64,000 nucleotides of DNA from Cephalopachus bancanus (Eukaryota; Chordata; Mammalia; Primates; Tarsiidae): NCBI GenBank assembly GCA_027257055.1, contig JAPVLO010000073.1, forward strand, positions 4,495,001-4,559,000. The letters are read 5' to 3'. The number at the start of each line of letters is the position of its first letter. The stretch's first letter is position 1. Below the pieces are notes generated by a model. It was not told the DNA's origin, did no database searches, and saw only the letters and a list, made by a program, of their open reading frames with translations. This document shows, one piece after another, positions 1 to 9,420 of this stretch. Made by a program: the position numbers and the translations under genes.

Positions 1-387
1 TTATGAAACTACCCTCAGTCCTTTTTATATCTTATACCTCTATTTAATTTTACATTACGAGATATCATACTGTTATAAATTATGTTGGATAGAGTACTAT
101 TTTACCATAGTTGCACCTATTTTAATAACTGACTTTCCATAAGATTATAAAGCTGTGTTTAAGATATAGTTTCGCTCGTCCTGTCTCAATAGACTTCTAC
201 GATTACTTTTTACCAACTAGTCTTGTTGAAAGGTTTCTAGCATTATAGGTAATGTAAAGTCCATTAGGTCAGGCTCTTCATAGCATGACATGCAGTAAAT
301 TACAAGTGCTTCAAGCAGCTCAGTGAATTACAGTTCATCACTTTGAAAGGTTTCCCACTACAAGACCACAGATATCAGATCTGGCAG

Positions 388-591
388 TTAGGATCCAATT
401 AACACTTTAGTCAGAATAATCAGATTGCATGTGTAAGACTTGTATAATTCGTTTATTGCTTCCATGCATCTTCCGTCTGTAGGTAAATTTGTTGCTGTTA
501 TTTCAAAGCTTGGAATCAATATTTCACTTGCCTTTAGGTTATATTTCAGGTCCTTTTGCAGTGTAGTGATGAACTCCCCTTGTTCCAGCAA
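388..591 (-). pseudogene. possible remnant of an unknown coding sequence
   Basis: A 67-codon antisense frame contains a protein-like stretch (TTLQKDLKYNLKASEILIPS and later AINELYKSY). It starts only at a TTG, and stops lie directly upstream in all three frames. I do not recognise the family. The amphipathic, non-repetitive composition is less random-looking than other frames here, so a decayed processed pseudogene is possible, but no poly-A tail or target duplication is visible. It may equally be chance. Confidence 0.15.
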
Positions 592-599
592 TTTAGATC

Positions 600-1639
600 A
601 CTTGTCCTGCAGATATTACAGCTTGAGAAATGGTTTGTTTCTGGTAGTTTTGTTTTGTGCTCTCACCATGTCATTATATGTCTAGAAAAAAATTGCTAGC
701 AATTTTTACTAAGCACATTTTATTTAGTGCACCAGAGACAGTTTTCTCCAACATGATCACTGTGAATCTTGCATAACAACCCTATACACCATAAATGACA
801 TATGCAATGACATTTACATGTGTACTGTCATGCAAAACTATTTCCTGCTACACTGAATATAATACTATGACTGAATGAAAAACATTCTGATTTGGTGATA
901 TCATTTTTCTAGCCATAAGTTATTTAGAAGAAGTCTTTTCAGGGAAAGACTAATGAGAGAATAATATATTGCATATGTTGGCCAGTGCTTTGATAGCCAG
1001 TTTAGTCATACTTTCAAACATTATAGCTAACTGAATAGGAATCTGGAATGGATAATTTGACCCAAAGAATGGTACAGTTGCTTTTAAAAATTGGATATAC
1101 AAATTTCACCACTGCAATTTTTACACCACAATGGCCTAACACATTTTCATAAATAAAAAAGTCTAATAACATTTTATGAAATAGCATCATATTCAATTCA
1201 CAGTGAAGCTTATTTGTTATAAATTACTGTTTCTTTATTCTCCTTTATATTATATCTAATGCAGATTTAAGATCCTAGATTCAGAACACATATTTCAAAT
1301 TCAATATAAACTGTCGCAGTATCATGAAAACACAGTTAAATATTCTCCTCATAAGAAGTATTAAAAATGATTGCTCCTTATAGATAAAATCTGAGTGACA
1401 GCACTGGACTTACTGAAAATATGTCTGTTTTGGTTTTACACAGATAGCTATTTTGTTATTAGTGAAGATCATACAACTAATATTCACAGTTTCTGTTTAC
1501 AAAGTAGTCATTTCTTTTTTCATAATTATAACAGACCAGACGGGCAAGCAGATAATGCAAATATAAATATTTCTTCTTTATGAATTATGATAAAAACAAT
1601 ACTAATAAAGATGTAGATAGCAACAAAAAACCTGGTTTC
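600..1639. other. unannotated AT-rich DNA
   Basis: No repeat family, RNA gene or coding exon recognised. Short open frames on both strands have no protein-like features. Confidence 0.5.
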
Positions 1640-1850
1640 AACAATAGGCTTTGAAACCAGAAAAATTCAAGTTGAATATTGAGTCTCTGTCTCTTGTTCA
1701 CTTTGTCACTTTGGTCAAGGCTGTTTAATTTCTCTGAGCCTCTATTCCTCTATCAGTAAAATAAGGCTAAGCATATCCATTTCACTCGGTTATTCTCAAG
1801 ATTAAATGTGATAATGCATGTAAATACATAACACACAGTAACCACTCAAA
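1640..1850 (+). repeat. MIR SINE, sense
   Basis: The order of landmarks matches the MIR core: a gap-ridden 'tctctgtctcttgttcactttgtcac' equivalent of the specificity region, then 'tttctctgagcctctattcc', 'tcagtaaaataaggct', 'attaaatgtgataatgcatg' and an 'acacagtaaccactcaa' end. MIR is an ancient tRNA-derived SINE mobilised by L2 and inactive since early mammals. The copy is near full length but heavily diverged. Confidence 0.85.
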
Positions 1851-1859
1851 TTATCTTCC

Positions 1860-2560
1860 TTCTCTCCTTGGCTCTTTACACAGATGAACTTCTCCTTTGA
1901 GAGACTTAATTATACACAATAAATTGCCTCAGTTTATACAAGTGGAATGAACATTGAGAGGTTATCCTATCTGTAGTCTCTACTCAAACTTGACTTCTAA
2001 AAACATTAAGAAGTCTGAGGATCTTTTCATCTGTACTGAATTCTGAGGGATTTGTATCAGAAATAAATAAATGAAACTGATACAGAGTATTCGTTGTTAA
2101 TAGTGTTCTATTAGCCACAAGTATACATTCTACCATTTATTTAACAGCAATATTCGGGTACAAAATATATGTCAGGCTAAATATTTTGTTTTTGTATATT
2201 TTTTGTGTAGCAAGCAAACCTTGCTTGGGGAAGCATGTCAAACACACGCCCAGCTTCATAGGTAGCCTAAATTGAATAGGGGTTATACTGCAGTAGACTC
2301 TACTGGTACTGGCTATTTGGTTTCAAAATGTTAGAGTTCTAATCTAATTCACAAGATTACTTGTGCCTTAGGCTAACTTTCCCTCTTTCTGGTTTAGTCT
2401 GTAATAGTAATTAATTTTTTTTTGTGGGTTTTGCTTTGTTTCTTTGGTGTCTAGGTTTTTTATAACTCCAACTCTGGCTCTATGTTATAACCTTTGTTTC
2501 AACTTGTTTTGTGATGACTTAAAGAATAAACCTCCATATCGTTCATCTATCCAATAAAAA
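1860..2560. other. unannotated sequence
   Basis: Nothing firmly recognised. Around 2132-2190 a 'ccatttatttaacagcaatatt' segment faintly resembles the antisense 3' end of an L2 but is too short to call. Confidence 0.4.
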
Positions 2561-2564
2561 TTTG

Positions 2565-3640
2565 CTAACTTCTGGTGGAGGAGGGGAAAGTAAGCAAATG
2601 TTTGACTGGAGTGCAATGTGACAAGGGTCATGATAAAGACTGCCCAGTAAGAAATAGAATGCAATTCAGCATGGGAGAATCGGAAAAGGACTTGGAGAGG
2701 AGGTAATGCTTAAATTGAGTTTTAATAAATGAGTAGGAATCAAGGATGTCAGACTAGGACTTTTCTAGGTGAAAGCAGAACTTTTTTTGTGCAATGGAAA
2801 GGTATTCCTGATGCCTGGAGTATGGGATACATATAGCACAGGTTATGAGAGGACTGTGGCTATTAAAATTAGGAGCTAGGCCAGGCTCGGTGGCTCAGTC
2901 AGTAATCTCAGCACTTTGGGAGACTGAGGCGAGTTGATTGCCTGAGCCCGCGGGTTCAAGACCAGCCCGGGAAATGTGGCAAGCCCTCGTCTCTGCAATA
3001 AATCAAAAATTACCCTGGCGGGGTAGCATGCGCCTGTAGTTTCGGCTATTTGAAAGGCTGAGGTGGAAGGATCACCGGAGCCCAGCAGGTTGACGCTGGG
3101 GTGGCTGTGAGAGTGTCACTGCACTCCAGCCTGGGTGACAGAATGAGACTCCAATTCAAAAAATAAAATAAATAAAACTAGGAGCGAAACATTTCTTTAC
3201 AAGCATTGCCTGAGTAGGGAGTATCTGAGAGATGTTAAGAAATTTTAACATATAGAATGTTATTGATTATATGTAGAAATTGTGTAAGAAAGGGAGTAAT
3301 CTAGAAGATTCAAAAACATCTGTAAAGATGACGGCTTCTTTTATTAAGGTCGTTTAGAATATAGGGAAAGGATTAGTTCTCACAATATTGGGCATGCTGA
3401 GTTTAAGGGGCCTTTGGAATAGCTAAGTAGAAAGATCACTAGGCTGTTACATGTGTAGTTCTTGAACCACAGAGTAATGGCCACAGATGTAGATTTGAGA
3501 GTCAAAAACATATTAACAATAGTTGGAGTCATAATGCAGTTACCCATGAATCTGTATAAGGCCTGAAGAGTAAGAACAAAGAGCTGAGAATAGAAGTCTC
3601 TAGGGAGTTAATTTCTTCAGCAAATAGTTATGGAATACCA
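2565..3640 (-). repeat. L2 LINE, antisense, 3' UTR to RT region, split by an Alu
   Basis: Read on the minus strand this runs from the L2 3' region back into the reverse transcriptase. Positions 2690-2870 match the antisense of the terminal L2 segment (the 'gaggtgacatttgagctgag' type, then the 'gcattccaggcagagg' type). After the Alu at 2879, positions 3380-3560 match the antisense of the RT domain: the minus strand at 3489-3512 reads Y-V-F-D-S-Q-I-Y where functional L2 has Y-A-D-D-S-Q-I-Y. The catalytic motif is mutated and the frame is broken, so it is inert. Confidence 0.75.
2879..3173 (+). mobile_element. Alu SINE, dimeric, older type
   Basis: Full-length 7SL-derived dimer. The left arm starts 'ggccaggctcggtggctcag', the linker is A-rich, and the right arm carries the variant 'ggggtggctgtgagagtgtc' before 'actgcactccagcctggg'. 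The A-tail has decayed to a TAAA-rich tract. Flanking duplications aaaattaggagc (2865-2876) and aaaactaggagc (3174-3185) mark insertion into the antisense L2. Confidence 0.95.
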
Positions 3641-3739
3641 AAAAATAATATGCGCATCCTTGGAAGTCACTATGCAAAAAGTTAAGGTGAAACTGGTGAA
3701 TCAGTAAACACATCTTCCTTCCTTGCCTTCCTCTATTCC

Positions 3740-4245
3740 TTCCGCTGCCAAATATTTATTAACTACCTATTATATGCCAGACACATACTAGATGCTAGAA
3801 ATTCTATAGGAAGGCATAAAAGATCCCTGTCCTTGTAAGGGTTATATTCTAAGGGAGGAGAAATAAATTAAAATTAGTGAATAAATAAATAAAATAATCA
3901 CAAAGTTAGATATTTTCTAGGAAGAAAATAAAAAAGGTGTCAAAGAGAGGCCTCTTAGATAGTATGGTTAGGAAAGGTCTCTCTAAGAGGTAACACTTAA
4001 GCTACAATCTGAAGAATGAGAACGGGACATGTATTGATAGAATGAGTCAAAGAGGATCCAAACCAAGAAAGAACAATCTCACATGAAGTTCTTGAACTTG
4101 GCCTGGAGTGAGTGGAATGAGGTAACGATGAAGCTGAAGAATTCAAAATACCCAATACAGCCTCTATTTACATTCTAATAGAAAAGATCTGCAGCAAATC
4201 ACTAATTATACTATGAATTACTTAACAGCAATAATAAAGGGGGGG

Positions 4246-4294
<49 letters not shown>

Positions 4295-4735
4295 CTAGTT
4301 GGAAACCCAGAGGATGGTATAAAATCAAGGTAAGAGAATGTTTTTAGAAGAAAACCATGAGATGAAGCAAAGAGTTTAAGATAATTGTAAGATAATGTTC
4401 TGTGTCATGGTCAACATGGAGATTATAAATTGAGCTAAAAATCATGTCAGGGGAGAGATGGGTCAGAAGTCATACTGCAGACTTATGAGAAGGAAGTGAG
4501 CTGTAATAGATAGTAACAGAGAGTAGACCATTTTTTTAGTTAACTAGGTTATGATGAGAGTGAACTATACAGTTGTCAAACTAGAAGGGTGTGTGGATTC
4601 CAGAGAATTTTGCTTTTTTAAGAGAGAAGATCTGAGAGTACGTTTTTCTGTTAAGGTTATGAACTAATATAGTGAGGAAGTGTTGTGGAAACATAAGGAT
4701 AAAAAGCAAAGCCCTTTAACAGGCAGAAGGAGATA
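3740..4735 (-). repeat. second L2 LINE, antisense
   Basis: A new L2 3' terminus begins on the minus strand near 3745 ('aatatttattaactacctat', 'atgccagacacatactagatgc'). It continues through 'gatccctgtccttgtaaggg' and the 'aggaaaggtctctctaagagg' segment to about 4130, all in L2 order. The part beyond the GA tract (4295-4735) is more diverged but has the purine-rich look of antisense L2 coding sequence. It lies in tandem with the preceding L2, in the same orientation. Confidence is high to 4130 and moderate beyond. Confidence 0.65.
4239..4291. repeat. G10 followed by (AG)n microsatellite
   Basis: Ten consecutive G residues run directly into about 21 AG units, an uninterrupted polypurine strand of more than 50 bases. 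It is likely polymorphic in length. Confidence 0.97.
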
Positions 4736-4752
4736 CATTAAAAGCAACAGAT

Positions 4753-5054
4753 GAGCCAGGCTCGGTGGCTCAGCCTGTAATCCGTGCCTTTGGGAGGCTG
4801 AGGTGAGTGGATTACCTGAGCCCGCGGGTTCGAGACCTGCCTGGGCAGCGAGACCTCATCTCTACAATAAATCAAAAAAAAAAAAAAAATCAACAGGGCG
4901 TGGTAGCACATGCCTGTAATTCTGGCTACTTGGAAGGCTGAGGCGGAAGGATTGCTGGAGCCCAGCAGGTCGAGGCTGCGGTGGCCGGGAGCGGCCACTG
5001 CACTCCAGTCTGGGCGACAGAGTGAGACTCCAACTAAAAAAAAAAAAAAAAAAA
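4753..5054 (+). mobile_element. young Alu SINE, expanded-linker subfamily
   Basis: Full-length dimer with a long pure A run inside the middle linker, then 'caacagggcgtggtagcaca', 'attctggctacttgg' and the palindromic 'gtggccgggagcggccac'. A perfect 14-bp target duplication AAAAGCAACAGATG flanks it (4739-4752 and about 5055-5068). The long homogeneous A-tail and intact duplication show it is recent. It shares diagnostic bases with the copies at 16232 and 22229. Confidence 0.97.
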
Positions 5055-5220
5055 AAAAGCAACAGATGGATAGATTAGACCTACCTATTTTACTTTGGTA
5101 TATTTTTGATGACAATGTCTTTTCTTCCACTGTCTTTGACTGAATGTTTTTTTGTGTGTGTATAAAAACTCATGCTACTTCAAGATCCTTACATTAGAAT
5201 AAATGCCACTATGTAAAAAA

Positions 5221-5280
5221 TTTAAATGTAAAAAATAAAACCATTTAAATTTAAAAGTAAAAAATAAAATCATTTAAATA
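5221..5280. repeat. short AT-rich tandem duplication
   Basis: A segment of about 30 bp built on 'gtaaaaaataaaaccattta' is repeated once as 'gtaaaaaataaaatcattta', with one base difference in the core. It may be a local replication-slippage duplication. Confidence 0.7.
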
Positions 5281-5960
5281 TATGGAATAATCGTGTTATG
5301 TTCTTGGAGAAGGAGGGAAAATCCAACTAACAATGACACAAAACTCACCACCCATTAAAGAAAATACCAATAAACTTAACTGCATTAAAAATACTCTACA
5401 TAGTAAAAACCAAAGTCAAAGTTAAAAGTAAATGAAAAATGGGAACAATATCTGCAACTCATAAGTTCCCTAATATGTGAAAAACTCCTACAGATGATTA
5501 AGAAAAAGACTAACAAGCCAAAAGAAAAAAAAGGGACAAAGTACTAAACAGTTGAAGAAAATCTCTTTTACATATGAAAATATAATTACCCAATTTATAG
5601 TCAAAGAAAGTTAATGAAATATATTCTGAAAAATCTATCAGATCAGGAAATATTAGACTGTTTAATGACATCGTGTTGGTGAAGCTGTAGAAAGCAGACA
5701 CTAGCTTAAAGAAGTATAAAATGGCAGCAAGCCTTCAGATAACATTTGGTTATTATCTATCAGAATTAAAACTGAACATATTCTTTGACCTAGGAATTCT
5801 ACTCAAAACATCCTCAGTTATACTTGTGCATGTGTGAAATATGTTCACGAAGGCATTTTTGTTAACAGCAAATTAGAAACTTCCCAGATGACAATCAAAA
5901 GAAGACTGATTAAATGACAACCATCAGAAGAATACTATTCAGTCATGAAATAAATGAGGC

Positions 5961-6082
5961 ATCTATGGTCATGGCACCCTGAATGCACCCAATCTTGTCT
6001 GATTCAGGAAGCTAAGCGAGGTAGGGCCTGCTTATCAATTGTTAAGGGAGACCACCTGGAAGTACTAGGTACTGTAGGATTT
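5961..6082 (+). pseudogene. 5S ribosomal RNA retropseudogene
   Basis: About 122 bases align end to end with vertebrate 5S rRNA: 'caccctgaatgcacccaatc' for the first half, 'ggaagctaagcgaggtaggg' for loop A/box A, 'gggagaccacctggaa' for box C, and the terminus 'ggtactgtaggattt'. Many CpG-decay and other substitutions rule out a functional gene. An A-rich tail follows, and duplications gaaataaatgaggc (5947-5960) and gaaagaaatgagga (6423-6436) bracket the unit plus a later Alu, showing L1-mediated retroposition of a polyadenylated 5S transcript into the host L1M. Confidence 0.93.
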
Positions 6083-6096
6083 AAAAAATAAAAGGA

Positions 6097-6368
6097 GCCG
6101 GGCTCGGTGGCTCAGCCTGTAATCCCGCGCCTTTGGGAGGCTGAGGTGAGTGGATTGCCTGAGCCCGCGGGTTCGAGACCCGCCTGGGCAGCGAGACCTC
6201 ATCTCTACAATAAATCAAAAAATCAGCCGGGCGTGGTAGCGCGCGCCTGTAATTCCGGCTACTCGGAAGGCTGAGGCGGAAGGATCGCTGGAGCCCAGCA
6301 GCTCGAGGCTGCGGTGGCCGGGAGCGGCCACTGCACTCCAGTCTGGGCGACGGGGTGAGACTCCAACT

Positions 6369-6396
<28 letters not shown>
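6097..6396 (+). mobile_element. young Alu SINE in the A-tail of the 5S retropseudogene
   Basis: Near-consensus lineage-specific Alu: 'gccgggctcggtggctcagc', 'cccgcgcctttgggaggctg', 'tcagccgggcgtggtagcgc', 'attccggctactcggaaggc' and 'gtggccgggagcggccactg', then a tail of more than 30 A. The perfect duplication AAAAAATAAAAGGA (6083-6096 and 6397-6410) is made from the 5S copy's own A-tail. It retains many CpGs, so it is among the youngest insertions here. Confidence 0.97.
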
Positions 6397-6404
<8 letters not shown>

Positions 6405-6485
6405 AAAGGAAAAAAAAAAAGAGAAAGAAATGAGGAAGCTCTTTATGTGCAGCTAGGTGATTATTTTGAAAATATATTTCATTTA

Positions 6486-6583
6486 AAAATATTTGACTTT
6501 ATTATTATTTTTTATTCTAGGGGTACATGTGCAGGTTTGTTACATAGGAATATTGCATGATGGTGTGGCTTGGGCTTCTATAC
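6486..6583 (-). repeat. L1 3' end fragment, antisense
   Basis: Antisense of a primate-type L1 terminus: T-rich (A-tail) start, then 'tctaggggtacatgtgcagg', 'tttgttacataggaatattg' and 'gatggtgtggcttgggcttc'. It is very short, as expected of a strongly 5'-truncated insertion, and sits within the L1M at 5300-7145. An antisense Alu sits at its inner edge. Confidence 0.8.
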
Positions 6584-6587
6584 TCTT

Positions 6588-6890
6588 TTTTATTTTTTAG
6601 TCGGAGTCTCACTCTGTTGCCCAGGCTGGAGTGCAATGGCATGCTCATGGCCACTGCAGCCTCGACCTGCTGGATTCAGGTGATCCTTCCACCTCAGCCT
6701 TCCAAGTAGCTGGAACCACAGGCACACACCACTATGCATGGCTAATTTTTATTTATTTATTTATTTTATTGTACAGATGAGGTCTTGACATGTTACCCAG
6801 GTTGCTTGTGAACCCATGGGCTCATGCAGTTCTCTCGCCTCTGCCTCCCATAGAGCTGGGATTACAGGCATGAGCCACCGTGCCCAACTG
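6588..6890 (-). mobile_element. Alu SINE, antisense, older type
   Basis: Antisense dimer: T-rich start, 'tcggagtctcactctgttgc', then 'gggattacaggcatgagcca' at the left-arm end. Imperfect duplications gcttctatactctt (6574-6587) and gcctctataatctt (6891-6904) flank it. The internal linker has become a TTTA microsatellite. Divergence is clearly higher than at 6097. Confidence 0.95.
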
Positions 6891-7145
6891 GCCTCTATAA
6901 TCTTAATGCAAAAAGTAAGGTGCAAAACACTATGCACAGAATGCTGCCATGTGTATAAAATACCCTCAACAGTTGACTATGCAGAAAGCATCTCTAGGAC
7001 ATAGAAGAAACTGATAATATTGGCTGTCTCTAGGGAAGAGAACTGTCTATGAGACAGGAGTGTAAAACACACTTTTTGCTTTTTATACCTTTTGAATTTT
7101 AAAGCATGTAAATATATAATTAATTCAAAAAATAAATAAAATTTA

Positions 7146-8430
7146 AATACAGTTATGAGACACATTAAGATTATAACTAATTCAGAGCTCTTCAAAAGAA
7201 GTATTTTCCAAGAATAGTGCTTCAAAAAGTCAGTCAAATGCAAAATATACAATGGTAAATACTTCTGACTCATTTTAAATTATTATTAAAAAATTCCCTG
7301 AGTAAAATCACTGATATAATAATACAAAACTAAGTTGGCTTCAACCCTAGTGCCATGGTAATGCCTGAAAGATACTGTCAGGCTGGTGAGAGTTTCTGGT
7401 GCTTTATAAAGGAAAAGAGTATTAGTAAGCAAGAATTCTGATATGAAGTAAACAGGGAAGAAGAATATTAGATAAAAGGTATCAGATCTTTTCAATAGCA
7501 CTATGGAAATAAAATTTATATCTATGCGGTACTTTTCATCTGGGGATATCAAAAGCTTCGTAAATGCTATTATCCTATGAAATTGATAAAACTTGGAAGT
7601 GGTAGACAATAATCTTTTGGTTATAGGAACATTTTTTAAAAAAACAATCATAGGATGTTTCAAGCCCTATATTCTGACACTTAACAGTGCCACGATTTTA
7701 GAGTCAGGCTTCCTGACAGTCTATCACATCAAGAGACTAGGACTGCACCTTCAATAGTCTTAACCTTCTCTTGAATGCCGTTCAAGGAGACTACATATAT
7801 TTTGACAACATGTACTTCGTGAAGATTCTGAACTCCATATGTGTCTATCCGTAACTTCTGAATCCTAGACATGCATCTACAACAGGAGACATGGAAAGAG
7901 TAAGTCTTGTATAAGAATTCTCTACATGTATAGAGGGTGATATGGGAACTGCTTTTCCAGATCTCTTCCTCAGGATTTTCCAGACTGAACCCAGGACATC
8001 AAACCCTCCATTCATAAGAGGCCAGGGGAACAAAATATGCTGATATAAACTATATACTGCTTCATCTCTAGGCATTTTTAAACACTCTTCTATTGTGCTT
8101 TATTCATAAACTTAGCTTTCACAGAGTCCCTAAAAAGTAGCTTTAATTTTTTTCATAATGAATCTGTTATTTAAGTTATATTTCATTCTTATTCCATTTT
8201 CTACATTTTTCTTTTTACCTACCCTCTCACTTCCCTCCCTCTGTCCGATATCATCCACATTCCACTCTCTTAACCACCTTTTACCTACACATCTTTATCC
8301 ACAAAGGCAACATTATTTGTTTACATTGAGACCATATGGTAGCTATTGTTATCACTACAATAGACTAAAATCTCTAAAGATGCAATTGCCATTGTGTGGA
8401 TACTACTGAGGGACTGTCAGTACAGATGTT
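7146..8430. other. unannotated sequence
   Basis: No repeat or gene recognised with confidence. Antisense frames at 7286-7663 (125 codons) and 7845-8075 lack recognisable domains, and 8160-8290 is a pyrimidine-rich stretch. A heavily decayed element is possible. Confidence 0.4.
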
Positions 8431-8439
8431 TTCCTTTGA

Positions 8440-8630
8440 AAAGAAGAAAAGCAATGTATTAGAAATGGACTCAGCTCTGTTTATCTATAGACGTATCCTT
8501 CTTTACGTTATTTTCCCCCTAAGCTTTATAAGAAAGGCTATGCCATAACTTTCACTGCTGGGTACTCTGTGCTTGGTGTTTTGGAACAAAATAGATACTC
8601 AAAAATTTTTTGAAGAACAAATTCATGAAG
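8440..8630 (+). repeat. L2 3' end, sense
   Basis: The final segment reads 'gggtactctgtgcttggtgt', 'gatactcaaaaattttttga', 'agaacaaattcatgaa', the decayed equivalent of the L2 terminus 'gcctggcacatagtaggtgc'-'tcaataaatatttgttgaat'. Confidence 0.65.
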
Positions 8631-8639
8631 AAATGTTCC

Positions 8640-9225
8640 TCCACACATCGGTATATTTTTTCTCTGAGTGATAGTGTAGAATGTGGTGATTAGAAAAAAG
8701 GAAATTCCTATAGACATGCTTCTGAGGGCATCAACAATATAACACTTTCCCTACAACCTTTTCAACATACTAGCCACTTACTATACTGAAAATGAATAGA
8801 GCTAAAATGAGACTAAAAGTGTTAAAAGTGTACACGTGAGTGGCTCAATAGAAGTCCTTACTTCCAAATCAGAAAAAAAAATCAGAACAAATTTCTTATG
8901 TTCCTAATAAGTGGAATAGGTTTACATATGCATTTCTTTTGGCATATTCATAAATAAGCATTATAGAACAAGGTAACTCCACTAGATTTTGATTACTCTT
9001 GAATAACTTACTATTGATGCCCAAAGACATGAGTGACACATTTCTTATGTCTTAAGCACAGAATTTCACATTTTATCTCAAATTCTTTCTCTTCTCAAAA
9101 AGCTCAGAATTGAAATAAGGATAGAAGTATAAGAAGAAACCAAAAAAGCTAAAAGTTATTTTGCAGCTTTCATTTTCAACGAACTAGTTCACATTGGAAA
9201 AATCTCTAAATTTCATGTAGTTACC
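8640..9225. other. unannotated sequence
   Basis: AT-rich, with nothing recognised. Confidence 0.4.
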
Positions 9226-9229
9226 GCTC

Positions 9230-9420
9230 TGTCCTTTGCGCTACAGTATGTGAGTTTACTCACTGTCACTTCAAAATTTATCTGTAAATGTCTGTATCTC
9301 CCTTTACATGGTGGTCCTTATGAAGAGAAAATATGTCTTATCCACGTATGTATACACAACACCTAGCATGTTGCAGGTATATAGTAGGTGCTAAATAATG
9401 TTTACTAAGTAAATGCATAA
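9230..9420 (+). repeat. L2 3' end, sense
   Basis: 'acacaacacctagcatgttg', 'tatatagtaggtgctaaata', 'atgtttactaagtaaatgca' is a clear copy of the L2 terminal sequence, preceded by 'gaagagaaaatatgtcttat'. It is ancient and short. Confidence 0.8.

Larger units (their letters stand above)
5300..7145 (+). repeat. L1M-type LINE (possibly HAL1), 3' region, sense, with nested insertions
   Basis: Collinear with the old mammalian L1M/HAL1 3' region. It holds 'aactcctacagatgattaag', 'gttggtgaagctgtagaaag', 'ttctttgacctaggaattct' and 'atactattcagtcatgaaat'. After the insertions come 'ggaagctctttatgtgcagc', 'agtaaggtgcaaaacactat', 'tggctgtctctagggaagag', 'ataccttttgaattttaaag' and a TTCAAAAAATAAATAAA terminus. 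It is interrupted at 5961 by a 5S rRNA retrocopy plus Alu and at about 6486 by a younger L1 3' end plus Alu. No open reading frame survives. Confidence 0.8.

Noticed and set aside
4738..5143. Overlapping frames of 130, 77 and 66 codons
   Set aside because: All lie within the Alu at 4753-5054, including homopolymer Phe or Lys runs from its A tracts.
5961..6082. Functional 5S rRNA gene
   Set aside because: Numerous substitutions in conserved stems and the internal promoter, an A-tail and flanking duplications show a dead retrocopy.
7286..7663. 125-codon antisense frame
   Set aside because: AT-rich, hydrophobic/Ile-Phe-Leu-biased translation with no recognisable domain or upstream signals; consistent with chance in AT-rich DNA.
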